Shown one piece after another: positions 5,748-6,319 of a DNA stretch of 6,319 nucleotides. Made by a program: the position numbers and the translations under genes. The notes below the pieces were generated by a model. It was not told the origin of the DNA. It saw only the letters and a program-made list of their open reading frames with translations, and searched no databases. The DNA is taken from positions 1-6,319 of the forward strand of contig SFLA01000061.1 in the NCBI GenBank assembly GCA_004553575.1. Reading direction: 5' to 3'. Numbering within the stretch: the first letter of the stretch is position 1; each line of letters starts with the position of its first letter. The stretch comes from Clostridiales bacterium (GTDB lineage: Bacteria; Bacillota; Clostridia; Oscillospirales; CAG-382).

Positions 5748-6319
5748 TACGCAAGCTTAAGATCAAGATGGTAGCATATATGATGCTGCTGATAACCTTC
5801 GTTATCGCCGTCGCCTTTACGGCGCTGTATATCGGCACCGCAAAGCGGATAGAAACCTCCAGCAGTATTGCAATGAAATCCGCCGCCGAATCTGTAAGGA
5901 CAGGATTCTTCCACGACGGAAGGCACAACGAAAACCTACAGGATTACTTTTCGATATTTACCATTGATTTGAACGAACAGGAACGCGGCTTGGATATTCT
6001 GGCCCATTTGGATGTTGTGCCGGTGGGGGACGATTGGACGGTAACCAAGCCATTTGAACCTAAAATTCTGGATGGAAAACTGTATGGACGCGGTTCTGCG
6101 GACGATAAAGGCCCGGCAATAGCAGGACTTTGGGCAGCCAAAGCGGTCAAGGATTTGGGAATCCCTCTGTCCAAAAATTGCCGGGTGATTTTAGGTACCG
6201 ATGAAGAAAGCGGCAGCAGTGATATCGCCCACTATTATCAAATAGAAAAAGAAGCGCCTGCTACCTTCTCACCAGATGCAGATTTTCCGGTAATCAATGT
6301 GGAAAAGGGTAGTTACAGC
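5744..6319 (+). CDS. Sensor histidine kinase N-terminus that runs in frame into an M20 dipeptidase core (chimeric, partial)
   Basis: The frame opens with GTG at 5744, overlapping the regulator stop by 4 nt, with GGAGG 10 nt upstream. That is the standard place for the partner sensor kinase. Residues 1-7 are basic (MIRKLKIK), about 9-30 form one membrane helix (VAYMMLLITFVIAVAFTALYI), and about 31-75 look like the start of an extracytoplasmic sensor domain (RIETSSS...ENLQDYFSIFTID). From about residue 76 the protein is no longer kinase-like: LDILAHLDVVP (83-93) and what follows is a metallopeptidase. No HAMP, H-box or ATPase domain appears. I translated the join base by base and found no stop from 5744 to the edge. 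The kinase is therefore broken or replaced after about 75 residues, or the contig is a misjoin. A working sensor kinase cannot be claimed from this window. Confidence 0.75.
   Translation, partial: MIRKLKIKMVAYMMLLITFVIAVAFTALYIGTAKRIETSSSIAMKSAAESVRTGFFHDGRHNENLQDYFSIFTIDLNEQERGLDILAHLDVVPVGDDWTVTKPFEPKILDGKLYGRGSADDKGPAIAGLWAAKAVKDLGIPLSKNCRVILGTDEESGSSDIAHYYQIEKEAPATFSPDADFPVINVEKGSYS
5975..6319 (+). other. Dipeptidase segment of the PepV/Sapep type (peptidase family M20), missing its N-terminus and cut by the window edge
   Basis: This is the downstream part of the chimeric frame, with the left boundary approximate. It shows the metal-site blocks of M20 di-zinc or manganese dipeptidases in order: H88-L-D90-V-V-P, G115-R-G-S-A-D120-D-K-G-P, G151-T-D-E154-E155-S-G and S176-P-D178-A-D-F-P. 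By family knowledge H88, D120, E155 and D178 would be metal ligands, D120 bridging, with E154 as general base. The numbers follow the chimeric protein and lie within one residue of those I recall for Lactobacillus PepV (H87, D119, E154, D177), so the kinase part replaces a PepV N-terminus of nearly equal length. The lid domain and the last His ligand lie beyond the window. Real PepV enzymes are cytosolic and cleave dipeptides; a membrane anchor would be unusual. TTG serves 4 of about 10 leucines here but only about 2 of 29 in the regulator, hinting at a different source. Confidence 0.85.

Noticed and set aside
5744..6319. A genuinely new regulator-linked, membrane-anchored dipeptidase system
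   Set aside because: It would explain the open frame, but the abrupt domain change, the missing N-terminus of the peptidase, the lost kinase core and the codon shift fit a misjoin or recombination better. It is kept only as a finding to be tested.
1..6319. CRISPR arrays, tRNA or rRNA genes, insertion sequences, phage attachment sites
   Set aside because: I scanned both strands by eye and saw no regularly spaced repeats, cloverleaf, transposase motifs or terminal inverted repeats.

Overview
The window looks like chromosome or metagenome-contig DNA from a low-to-mid-GC, Gram-positive, Clostridia-type bacterium (Oscillospiraceae/Ruminococcaceae-like; this placement is inference). Supporting signs are strong purine-rich Shine-Dalgarno sites (GGAGG types) at 5-10 nt spacing, a near-consensus sigma-A promoter, a substrate-binding protein made as a lipoprotein, and an OmpR-type regulator overlapping its kinase gene. 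The protein calls come from recognising family motifs by eye; no database search was run.

Left half, minus strand (3051 down to 1): a compact polyamine ABC-importer operon in the classical order potA-potB-potC-potD. potA and potB are 1 nt apart, potB and potC overlap by 4 nt, and a 29-nt gap precedes potD, which starts with TTG and runs off the left edge. A clear promoter (TTGACA, 17 nt, TATAGT) drives it from 3118-3090. PotA hydrolyses ATP, PotB and PotC form the membrane channel, and PotD captures spermidine/putrescine outside the cell.

Middle, plus strand: a DUF368/PopT-type membrane protein (3206-3910), probably an undecaprenyl-phosphate translocase that recycles the cell-envelope lipid carrier, is divergent from pot. 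Next comes a 332-residue membrane protein of unknown function with a four-cysteine zinc-binding motif (3969-4967). It has its own likely promoter, a 14-bp perfect palindrome beside that promoter, and a textbook terminator.

Right end, plus strand: a complete OmpR/PhoB-type response regulator (5070-5747) overlaps by 4 nt the start of a sensor histidine kinase. The kinase gene does not continue as a kinase. After its first membrane helix and part of its sensor domain (about 75 residues), the same open frame turns into the catalytic core of an M20 dipeptidase of the PepV/Sapep type and stays open to the window edge. This junction, around 5960-5990, is the most unusual thing here. An assembly chimera or a recombination breakpoint is likelier than a new functional fusion, and read-level evidence would decide. 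I found no CRISPR array, tRNA, rRNA, insertion sequence or other convincing undescribed system.
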